The translations under genes were made by a program, and so were the position numbers. From DATJPD01 sp035506575 (GTDB taxonomy: Bacteria; Pseudomonadota; Alphaproteobacteria; CACIAM-22H2): a stretch of 20,727 nucleotides of DNA. The DNA lies in assembly GCA_035506575.1 (NCBI GenBank), contig DATJPD010000041.1, positions 1-20,727 of the forward strand, in the 5' to 3' direction. Shown here in pieces: positions 15,728 through 20,727 of the stretch. The notes under the pieces are model-generated. The model did no database searches, was not told the origin of the DNA, and saw nothing but the letters and a program-made list of their open reading frames with translations. The first letter of the stretch is position 1. Every line of letters begins with the position of its first letter.

Positions 15728-15934
15728 TCAGGCCGTCGTGTTGACGTTCTGGCCGATATGCTGGCTCTGCGGCAGCGAGCCGAGCGAGGACGCATTCGAG
15801 TGGGTCGTGCCGGTGTGCACGGCCGCGCCGGTATGCGGGGTCTGGTTGTAGTTTAAGTGCTGCGCCACGCCGCCCGTCGGGTGGACGGTATGCGTCGGCG
15901 GCGACACGGTCGGGGTCACGCTGATGGATGACAT
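15728..15934 (-). CDS. Small uncharged Thr/Ser/His/Pro-rich protein of unknown function
   Basis: A 68-residue protein with no Asp, Glu, Lys or Arg at all. It holds 12 Thr and 7 His, with many Ser, Pro, Gln, Asn and Gly, and no signal peptide or hydrophobic span. In GC-rich DNA a chance frame would be full of Arg, so the absence of Arg, together with G or C at about 90 percent of third positions, argues for a real selected gene. AGAAGGA lies about ten bases before the ATG. Composition suggests a disordered or secreted structural/metal-binding peptide, but this is a guess. The second small gene follows after 10 bases. Confidence 0.55.
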   Translation of the reverse strand: MSSISVTPTVSPPTHTVHPTGGVAQHLNYNQTPHTGAAVHTGTTHSNASSLGSLPQSQHIGQNVNTTA

Positions 15935-15971
15935 GGGTCCGAGTCCTTCTACCCGTTGAGGTTTCGCCGGA

Positions 15972-15995
15972 GGTTATGGTTAACGTCCGGTAACC
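15972..15995. repeat. GGTTA repeats in the divergent region before rpmB
   Basis: GGTTA occurs at 15972-15976 and 15978-15982, and its complement TAACC at 15991-15995. The last two form an inverted pair separated by 8 bases. The site is 40-60 bases upstream of the small uncharged protein gene and could be an operator for it. The stretch is AT-richer than its surroundings. Confidence 0.25.
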
Positions 15996-16066
15996 TTTAT
16001 GGAATTTAACCCCTCCCGACCTCCGGCGCCAGCGGATTCCCGCTCCGCGGCCCGGCGCACGCACAC

Positions 16067-16095
16067 TTGACGGGGAAAAGTTAAGCCCGTAAAAC
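16067..16095 (+). promoter_or_regulatory. Sigma-70-type promoter of rpmB
   Basis: TTGACG (5 of 6) at 16067-16072, a 17-base spacer and TAAAAC (4 of 6) at 16090-16095. Transcription would start near 16102, giving a leader of roughly 68 bases before rpmB. The leader is GC-rich at first and ends with AAGGA ahead of the ATG. The spacing and -35 match are good for a ribosomal protein gene. Confidence 0.6.
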
Positions 16096-16169
16096 CCCGC
16101 CTTCCGCGGTCGACGCCGCGCCCAAAATCCCGCCGTTTCAACGGATTGCTCTTTCAAGGATCGACTGCC

Positions 16170-16469
16170 ATGTCCCGCCGCTGCATCGTGACCGGCAAAG
16201 GTGTCCTGGTCGGCCACAACGTGAGCCACGCCAACAACAAGACCAAGCGCCGCTTCATGCCCAATCTCCAGGTGACCTCGCTCACCTCGGACGCGCTCGG
16301 CCGCGGAGTCCGGCTGCGGCTGTCGGCGCGGGGCATCAAGACGATCGAGCACGCGGGCGGCCTCGATGCCTGGCTGCTGCGGACCCCCGACGCCAGGCTC
16401 GACATCGATACCCGGCGGATCAAGCGCCGCATCCAGAAGACGATCGAGAAGCGCGCCGCCGCGGCCTGA
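16170..16469 (+). CDS. rpmB: 50S ribosomal protein L28
   Basis: Ribosomal protein L28 of the large subunit, 99 residues, the longer alphaproteobacterial type. Recognisable stretches are MSRRCIVTGKGVLVGHNVSHANNKTKRRFMPNL split over residues 1-33, LRLSARGIKTIEHAGGLDAWL and the basic C-terminal helix RIKRRIQKTIEKR. The ATG at 16170 has AAGGA nine bases upstream and gives the family start MSRRC; the in-frame extension upstream does not match. It is a single-gene unit with its own promoter and a strong terminator, as is usual for rpmB in this group. Confidence 0.97.
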   Translation: MSRRCIVTGKGVLVGHNVSHANNKTKRRFMPNLQVTSLTSDALGRGVRLRLSARGIKTIEHAGGLDAWLLRTPDARLDIDTRRIKRRIQKTIEKRAAAA

Positions 16470-16485
16470 TCGCAGCAAACGCTCG

Positions 16486-16515
16486 AAAAAGCCCGCCCGA
16501 CCGGCGGGCTTTTTT
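16486..16515 (+). terminator. Strong intrinsic terminator of rpmB
   Basis: GCCCGCC (16491-16497) pairs with GGCGGGC (16503-16509) around a 5-base loop, followed by six T (16510-16515). Five A precede the stem, so it can work on the minus strand as well. The stop codon of the converging phytase-like gene (16514-16516) overlaps the end of the T-run. Confidence 0.9.
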
Positions 16516-17506
16516 ATTTCATCTCGAACATGAACAAGAGCGTGCGCTGGAGGAACGTGTAGTTGTCGTCCGAGATGATATAGAGGCGCACCGTTCCATC
16601 CGGCGCACGAACGGCCGAGATGCCCTCGAAATTGTCGAGCGTCAGCGGTGACTGCAGATGGGCGATTTCCTCGCCTTGCAAATGCGCACCCGGGCGGATG
16701 GTCTCGCGCGCGAGCCGCGTGATCCGCGCCGCCCGGCCGGAGAAGATCGTGAATTTCCGTTCCAGCACCAGCACGTCCCCCGCCCCTGGAACGTCGGGCG
16801 GCAGTTCGGCCAGGGCGGTCGGCGCGTAGTCGCGCCCGGCCGTCCGATAGTGCAGTTCCTGCCACGTGGCGCCGGCGTCATCACCGACCCAGCCGACATT
16901 CTCAGGGCCGTCGTACAGCGCTTCGACCAGCGCCAGCAAGCTCCCGCCCGACAGCCACGCAAGCGCCTCGATGCCGCCGTTCTCCGGTGCGGTGACCAGA
17001 CGCGCCGGCGTGGGCACCGGGCGCGGTGGAGCCGAGAACGGCGGGGCGGCCGGCGGATAGAGCCAGATGCGATGCTCGCGTTCGAATGAAATGTAGATCG
17101 CGCCGTCCGGACGCACGGCCATGCCCTCGGAATCGGAGCGCCGGCCCGTGAGGCGCGCGCCGGTCCGGTCGATCAAGGGCCCGAGTTGCCCGTCGCTGAC
17201 GGCCGCGAGCTCGCCGCGGTCATAACGCAGTTTCGCCGTGAACCAGAAGCTGTGGTCGGAGAGTGCCAGAAGGCTCGCTCCGTCGGCGCTGACATGGAGA
17301 TCGGACCAGCCGCCGAAGCGGGCATCGCCCGATTCCAGCACGAGACCGCCGCGATAGACCAAGCGGCCCACCGCCAGGTGATCGGGATGATCGGGATCGA
17401 GGGCGATCGGCGACGCGGTGAGCGTGATCGGGTCGGCGTGCGCAACGCCGCTCAGAACGGCGCCGAGCACGAGGACAAAGGCGGCGAGTCTCACTCCGCT
17501 GCGCAT
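16514..17506 (-). CDS. Secreted esterase-like/phytase-like beta-propeller protein
   Basis: A 330-residue exported protein of the family called esterase-like activity of phytase. A signal peptide is clear (RLAAFVLVLGAVLSGVAHA, cleavage after about residue 25). The mature part shows the family landmarks: GGWSDLHVSADGASLLALSDHSFWF (about 65-88), SEGMAVRPDGAIYISFEREHRIW (about 126-148), GIEALAWL, VLVLERKF and DNFEGISAVRAPDGTVRLYIISDDNY near the end, with repeated acidic strands typical of a Ca2+-binding propeller. Substrate is unknown; true phytase activity is unproven for most members. It probably sits in the periplasm. It ends on the rpmB terminator and lies downstream of the dienelactone-hydrolase-like gene, with a terminator between them, so it likely has its own transcript. 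Confidence 0.85.
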   Translation of the reverse strand: MRSGVRLAAFVLVLGAVLSGVAHADPITLTASPIALDPDHPDHLAVGRLVYRGGLVLESGDARFGGWSDLHVSADGASLLALSDHSFWFTAKLRYDRGELAAVSDGQLGPLIDRTGARLTGRRSDSEGMAVRPDGAIYISFEREHRIWLYPPAAPPFSAPPRPVPTPARLVTAPENGGIEALAWLSGGSLLALVEALYDGPENVGWVGDDAGATWQELHYRTAGRDYAPTALAELPPDVPGAGDVLVLERKFTIFSGRAARITRLARETIRPGAHLQGEEIAHLQSPLTLDNFEGISAVRAPDGTVRLYIISDDNYTFLQRTLLFMFEMK

Positions 17507-17526
17507 CGGATCGTCCCGGCCGCCTG

Positions 17527-17564
17527 AAAAAAGAAAAGGGCGCGACGTCGCCGACGCCGCGCCC
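17527..17564 (-). terminator. Intrinsic terminator of the dienelactone-hydrolase-like gene
   Basis: Read on the minus strand, GGGCGCG (17564-17558) pairs with CGCGCCC (17544-17538), and inner CGTCG/CGACG bases lengthen the stem. A T-rich run (complement of the A-rich 17527-17537) follows. It starts 18 bases after the gene's stop and separates it from the phytase-like gene. Confidence 0.8.
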
Positions 17565-17581
17565 TGATGGACCCCTGCCGC

Positions 17582-18472
17582 TTAGGACAGGACCTTGTAC
17601 TTCTTGAACCAGTTGACCGCGAGCTTCCAACCGTCTTCGGCCGCGGCCTGGTTGTAGCTCGGCCGGTAGTCCGCGTGGAACCCGTGCGGCGCTCCCGGAT
17701 AGACGCGGAATTCGCACGTCTTGTGCGCCGCGTTCATCGCGTTTTCCATCTTCGTGACCGAGGCCACGGAAATGCCGGTATCGGCGGCACCGTAGAGGCC
17801 GAGGACCGGGCACTTGACGTCCTTGACGATGTCGATCGGCTGCTTGGGGAACTCCGGCGTGTGGTCGCCTTCCGGCGGACCGTAGAACGCCACCGCCGCC
17901 TTGAGGTGCGGATTGTGCGCCGCATACATCCAGGTGGTGCGCCCGCCCCGGCAGAAGCCCGTGATGCCGAGCCGGTTGGTGTCGCCGCCATCGGCCTTGG
18001 CCCACGCCACCGTGGCGTCGAGGTCCGAGTACAGCTCGCTGTCCTTCTTGCTGTTGACCTTCGGGAACAGCTCTTTCAGGTCGCTGACCTTGGTCAGGTC
18101 GCCGATCCGGAAATAGTAGTCGGGCGCAATGGCCTCGGCGCCGAGCTTCGCCCAGCGGCGGCAGACGTCCTGGATGTATTCGTGCAGCCCGAAGATCTCC
18201 ATCGCGACGATGATCACCGGCGGGTTCTTCGCGTTCGCCGGCTTGGGGCGATAGGCCGGCATCTCGCCGTCCTTGACCTTGACCTTCACCATGCCCGCGG
18301 TCAGGCCGTTGGTGTCGGTGTGGATCGCATCCGCCCGTACCGGGCCGGCCGCAAGCGTATAGCCGGCAGCCGCCGCCGCGGAGGCGGTCATGAAGATGCG
18401 CCGCGACAGGGGCGGCATCATCCGACCGGCAAGACCCACAAAGTCGGCCATCATTGGTCGATCGTCAGGCAT
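17582..18472 (-). CDS. Tat-exported dienelactone-hydrolase-like protein
   Basis: A 296-residue alpha/beta hydrolase of the dienelactone hydrolase family. The N-terminus has a twin-arginine motif, SRRIFM (R24, R25), then ASAAAAAGYTLAAGPVRADA, pointing to Tat export and cleavage near residue 48. The catalytic triad is C174 in GFCRGG, D231 in GAADTGI and H263 in APHGFHADYR, with MEIFGLHEYI (about 91-100) near the oxyanion hole. The family hydrolyses cyclic esters or similar small substrates; which one is unknown. A strong AAGGAGG ribosome site is about six bases before the ATG at 18472. Downstream in-frame ATGs at residues 7 and 8 are less likely. A terminator follows the gene. It is 94 bases after the W/R-rich unknown gene on the same strand. 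Confidence 0.92.
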   Translation of the reverse strand: MPDDRPMMADFVGLAGRMMPPLSRRIFMTASAAAAAGYTLAAGPVRADAIHTDTNGLTAGMVKVKVKDGEMPAYRPKPANAKNPPVIIVAMEIFGLHEYIQDVCRRWAKLGAEAIAPDYYFRIGDLTKVSDLKELFPKVNSKKDSELYSDLDATVAWAKADGGDTNRLGITGFCRGGRTTWMYAAHNPHLKAAVAFYGPPEGDHTPEFPKQPIDIVKDVKCPVLGLYGAADTGISVASVTKMENAMNAAHKTCEFRVYPGAPHGFHADYRPSYNQAAAEDGWKLAVNWFKKYKVLS

Positions 18473-18566
18473 GAACCCTCCTCCTTGGTTGAACAGCCGT
18501 CTGCCTATTAACAGGTCGTTGGACCGAATATTCCATCACCGGACCGCAGCCGGTCAATGCGAGGCG

Positions 18567-19076
18567 TCAGATCTTGCGGCTGTCATAGGCCCAGTGCAGC
18601 AGCGCCTGGCGCTGCCGCCGCCGGCAGGTGAAATCGCCGCGATCGCAGTTGCGCTCGACCTGGCGGACGTGCCGGCGGATCGCCTTCCAGCGCTTGATCT
18701 GGCGCCGGTCCTCCTCGGGCATCCGCCGCCCCATGTAATAGCGGCAGTACCACTGGAACCAGCCGCGCGGGTCGTCGGGATGGATCCAGCCCTTCTCCCG
18801 CCACACGGACAACGGCTGGCTCGCCTCGACGCCGAAATAGTTGAGCGAGCTGTCGCGCCCGCGGGGCGCCAGCTTCGCCCCTTTGAACCAGCTCGCCGGA
18901 AACTCCTTGCGGCAATCGGTCATGTATTTGCCGCCGAAGACTCCGAGCTTCAGCATCTGCGGCGGTGTCAGATGCGGCTGGAACTCGGGATCGAAATTGC
19001 GGCCGACCGGTGCCGTGCAGACGTACCGGTACCCGCGCTGCATCTTGTCGTTGATGATCACGACCCGCTTGGACAT
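18567..19076 (-). CDS. Conserved Trp/Arg-rich protein of unknown function
   Basis: A 169-residue soluble protein. The start MSKRVVIINDKMQRGYRYV and the central parts GVFGGKYMTDCRKEFPASWF and PLSVWREKGWIHPDDPRGWFQWYCRYYMGRR match my memory of an uncharacterised protein found nearly unchanged in several alphaproteobacteria. The C-terminal third is strongly basic (QIKRWKAIRRHVRQVERNC, CRRRQRQ) and it contains five Cys, two of them as CDRGDFTC. The many Trp, Arg and Cys suggest nucleic-acid or ligand binding, but no domain is known to me. I chose the ATG at 19076; an ATG at 19160 would add 28 residues that do not fit the family start. No clear ribosome site is seen. It diverges from the small gene at 19237. 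Confidence 0.8.
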   Translation of the reverse strand: MSKRVVIINDKMQRGYRYVCTAPVGRNFDPEFQPHLTPPQMLKLGVFGGKYMTDCRKEFPASWFKGAKLAPRGRDSSLNYFGVEASQPLSVWREKGWIHPDDPRGWFQWYCRYYMGRRMPEEDRRQIKRWKAIRRHVRQVERNCDRGDFTCRRRQRQALLHWAYDSRKI

Positions 19077-19236
19077 CGAACGGCCAGTGGAAAGAGCCTC
19101 GTCCTGACGTGGCAGCGCGGCTCGATTTTTGACCTTGGTAAGGGCAGCCGGACTCCCCATGTTCTAACTGGTAACCCCGCCCCTGCGCCTATCCTTCGCT
19201 TTATAGATCGGACGGCGCTCCAGAGAAAGCGTGCTC

Positions 19237-19428
19237 GTGGCCAAATATAGTTGTCGCTTCCTCGACAGCTCGAATCGAATCGACGATGTCGAGATCATCG
19301 AATGCGACAGCGATTCGCTGGCTGAGGCCCGGGCGCGCAGCCTGTTTTCCCGGCGCGATTTTCCGAGCCTGGAGCTTTGGCTGCTCGATCGTCTGGTGTT
19401 TCGGGACACCAAGACCCCGTCGTCCTGA
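19237..19428 (+). CDS. Small conserved-looking protein of unknown function
   Basis: A 63-residue protein, MAKYSCRFLDSSNRIDDVEIIE at the start, then acidic SDSLAEARARSLF and ELWLLDRLVFRD. It resembles short proteins I recall from Reyranella and Bradyrhizobium relatives that start with an xYxCRFLD motif and look like a small beta-alpha-beta fold. GTG at 19231 and GTG at 19237 are both possible; the second sits better after the purine-rich AGAGAAAG. Third-position GC (about 65 percent) is lower than for most genes here, so confidence is moderate. No partner gene is evident: it is flanked by a divergent unknown gene and a converging groEL. Confidence 0.55.
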   Translation: MAKYSCRFLDSSNRIDDVEIIECDSDSLAEARARSLFSRRDFPSLELWLLDRLVFRDTKTPSS

Positions 19429-19457
19429 ACCGGCCGGGACCGGGCGAGCCGAAATCG

Positions 19458-19485
19458 AAAAGGGCGGGCCTTGCGACCCGCCCTT
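19458..19485 (-). terminator. Intrinsic terminator of groEL
   Basis: Read on the minus strand, AAGGGCGGG (19485-19477) pairs with CCCGCCCTT (19468-19460) around an 8-base loop, followed by a short T-run (complement of 19458-19461). It lies 24 bases after the groEL stop. The plus-strand side has only TT after the stem, so it would be weaker for the small gene at 19237. Confidence 0.75.
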
Positions 19486-19509
19486 CCGTCAGCTGATGGG
19501 CCAGATGAA

Positions 19510-20727
19510 CTAAAAGCCCATCCCACCCATGCCGCCGCCGTGATCGTGGCCGCCCATCGCCGGCGCCGGCTTGTTCTCCGGCCTCTCGGCGATCATGGCT
19601 TCCGTCGTGATCAGGAGCCCGGCGACCGAGGCCGCGTCCTGGAGGGCCAGACGCACCACCTTCGTCGGGTCGATGATGCCCGCCTTGATCATATCGACGT
19701 ATTCGCCGCTCTGGGCGTCGAAGCCGTAGGCCGCGTTTTTGCCCTCGAGCAGCTTACCGACAATGACGGCACCGTCGGCGCCCGCGTTCTCGGCAATCTG
19801 CCGCGCCGGCGCGGTCAGCGCCTTCCTGACGATTTCGATCCCGACCTGCTCGTCGTCGTTGTGGCTTTTGAGGTTCTTGAGCATGGGGATGGCGTGGAGC
19901 AGGGCGACACCGCCGCCCGGGACTACGCCTTCCTCGACCGCCGCCTTGGTGGCGTGCATCGCGTCATCGACGCGATCCTTGCGCTCCTTCACTTCGACCT
20001 CGGTCGCCCCGCCGACGCGGATGATGGCGACGCCACCGGCCAGCTTCGCCAGGCGCTCCTGCAGTTTTTCACGATCATAATCCGAAGTCGTCTCTTCGAT
20101 CTGCGCCTTGATCTGCGCGATGCGCGCCTGGATGTCGGCCTTTTTGCCAAGGCCATCGACGATCGTGGTGTTTTCCTTGTCGATCGTGACGCGCTTGGCG
20201 CGGCCCAGCATGTCGAGTGTCACGTTCTCGAGCTTGATGCCGAGGTCCTCGCTGACCACCTGGCCGGCCGTCAGGGCCGCGATGTCCTCGAGCATCGCCT
20301 TGCGACGGTCGCCGAAGCCCGGGGCCTTGACCGCCGCGACCTTGAGGCCACCGCGCAGCTTGTTGACGACGAGAGTCGCCAGCGCTTCGCCCTCGATCTC
20401 TTCGGCGATGATCAGGAGCGGCTTGCCCGACTGAACCACCGCTTCCAACAGCGGCAGCAGCGGCTGGAGGCCCGACAGCTTCTTCTCATGGATGAGGATG
20501 TAGGGGCTCTCGAGCTCGCAGATCATCTTCTCGGCGTTGGTGATGAAGTACGGCGAGAGGTAGCCGCGGTCGAACTGCATGCCTTCCACGACATCCAGCT
20601 CGGTCTCGAGGCTCTTGGCCTCCTCGACCGTGATCACGCCTTCCTTGCCGACCTTGTCCATCGCCTTGGCGATCATGTCGCCGATCTCGCGGTCGCCGTT
20701 GGCCGAGATCGTGCCGACCTGGGCCAC
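19510..20727 (-). CDS. groEL: 60 kDa chaperonin GroEL, 5' part outside the window
   Basis: C-terminal 405 or so residues of the group I chaperonin (about 545 in full), which folds proteins in an ATP-driven double ring with GroES. The fragment begins at the conserved AQVGTISANGDREIGDMIAKAMDKVGKEGVI, passes the apical domain (EGMQFDRGYLSPYFITNAE, GKPLLIIAEEIEGEALATLVVNKLRGGLKVAAVKAPGFGDRRKAMLEDIA), then the equatorial part with DDAMHATKAAVEEGVVPGGGVALL and AYGFDAQSGEYVDM, and ends with a His/Gly/Met tail (GGHDHGG-GMGGMGF). The GTG at the window edge is internal, so the start and any upstream groES lie outside. The gene is intact as far as visible, with a terminator after it. Which of several possible groEL copies it is cannot be told. 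Confidence 0.97.
   Translation of the reverse strand: MAQVGTISANGDREIGDMIAKAMDKVGKEGVITVEEAKSLETELDVVEGMQFDRGYLSPYFITNAEKMICELESPYILIHEKKLSGLQPLLPLLEAVVQSGKPLLIIAEEIEGEALATLVVNKLRGGLKVAAVKAPGFGDRRKAMLEDIAALTAGQVVSEDLGIKLENVTLDMLGRAKRVTIDKENTTIVDGLGKKADIQARIAQIKAQIEETTSDYDREKLQERLAKLAGGVAIIRVGGATEVEVKERKDRVDDAMHATKAAVEEGVVPGGGVALLHAIPMLKNLKSHNDDEQVGIEIVRKALTAPARQIAENAGADGAVIVGKLLEGKNAAYGFDAQSGEYVDMIKAGIIDPTKVVRLALQDAASVAGLLITTEAMIAERPENKPAPAMGGHDHGGGMGGMGF

Noticed and set aside
15980..15994. CtrA-like TTAA-N7-TTAA site
   Set aside because: TTAA at 15980-15983 is followed after 7 bases by TAAC, not TTAA; the second half does not match on either strand.
15525..16865. 446-codon minus-strand frame across the small genes and rpmB
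   Set aside because: It spans rpmB antisense and the intergenic promoter; its translation has no family features.

Overview
The window is GC-rich chromosomal DNA, almost fully coding, from an alphaproteobacterium. The evidence is the C4-type 5-aminolevulinate synthase, an RHH_4-type ribbon-helix-helix protein, the aroK-aroB-CNNM/CorC order beside xerD, MeaB, and a palindromic repeat of the kind scattered through Rhizobiales and Rhodospirillales genomes. A Rhodospirillales or Reyranella-like lineage fits best, but sequence reading alone cannot fix the genus. The strong GC bias at third codon positions creates many long antisense shadow frames, which are left out.

Layout. 2-1366 (+): class III aminotransferase, cut by the left edge. 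1504-3634 (+): hemA, a PadR-like winged-helix protein and bolA, headed by a perfect FNR/FixK-type box placed as a class II activator site. 3737-4003 (+): small ribbon-helix-helix protein with its own promoter. 4038-8311 (-): aroK, aroB, a CNNM/CorC-like membrane protein, a two-CBS-domain protein and a DUF2889 protein, listed in transcription order. 8549-11524 (+): a 49-residue membrane peptide, a 621-residue exported protein of unknown function and xerD, tightly packed. 11610-15461 (+): malate synthase with an unusual basic N-terminal tail, accA and meaB, with a palindromic repeat between the last two. 15508-15934 (-): two small unknown genes, one encoding a protein with no D, E, K or R. 16170-16469 (+): rpmB with promoter and terminator. 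16514-19076 (-): a secreted phytase-like esterase, a Tat-exported dienelactone-hydrolase-like protein and a conserved W/R-rich unknown. 19237-19428 (+): small unknown. 19510-20727 (-): 3' part of groEL with its terminator.

How the genes fit together. Most are core functions: heme synthesis, the shikimate pathway, chromosome dimer resolution, acetyl-CoA carboxylation, ribosome and chaperonin. Malate synthase next to accA and meaB links C2/C3 acyl-CoA metabolism and fits an ethylmalonyl-CoA or glyoxylate route. The hemA box ties tetrapyrrole synthesis to oxygen, and the tightly spaced PadR-like/bolA pair downstream suggests a link to iron or redox state.

There is no phage, transposon, CRISPR, toxin-antitoxin or defence locus, and no stretch over 300 bases without a gene. 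No clearly new multi-gene system is visible. The best candidates for novelty are the uncharged small-protein gene pair at 15508-15934, the small peptide/exported protein pair fused onto xerD, and the histone-like tail on malate synthase.
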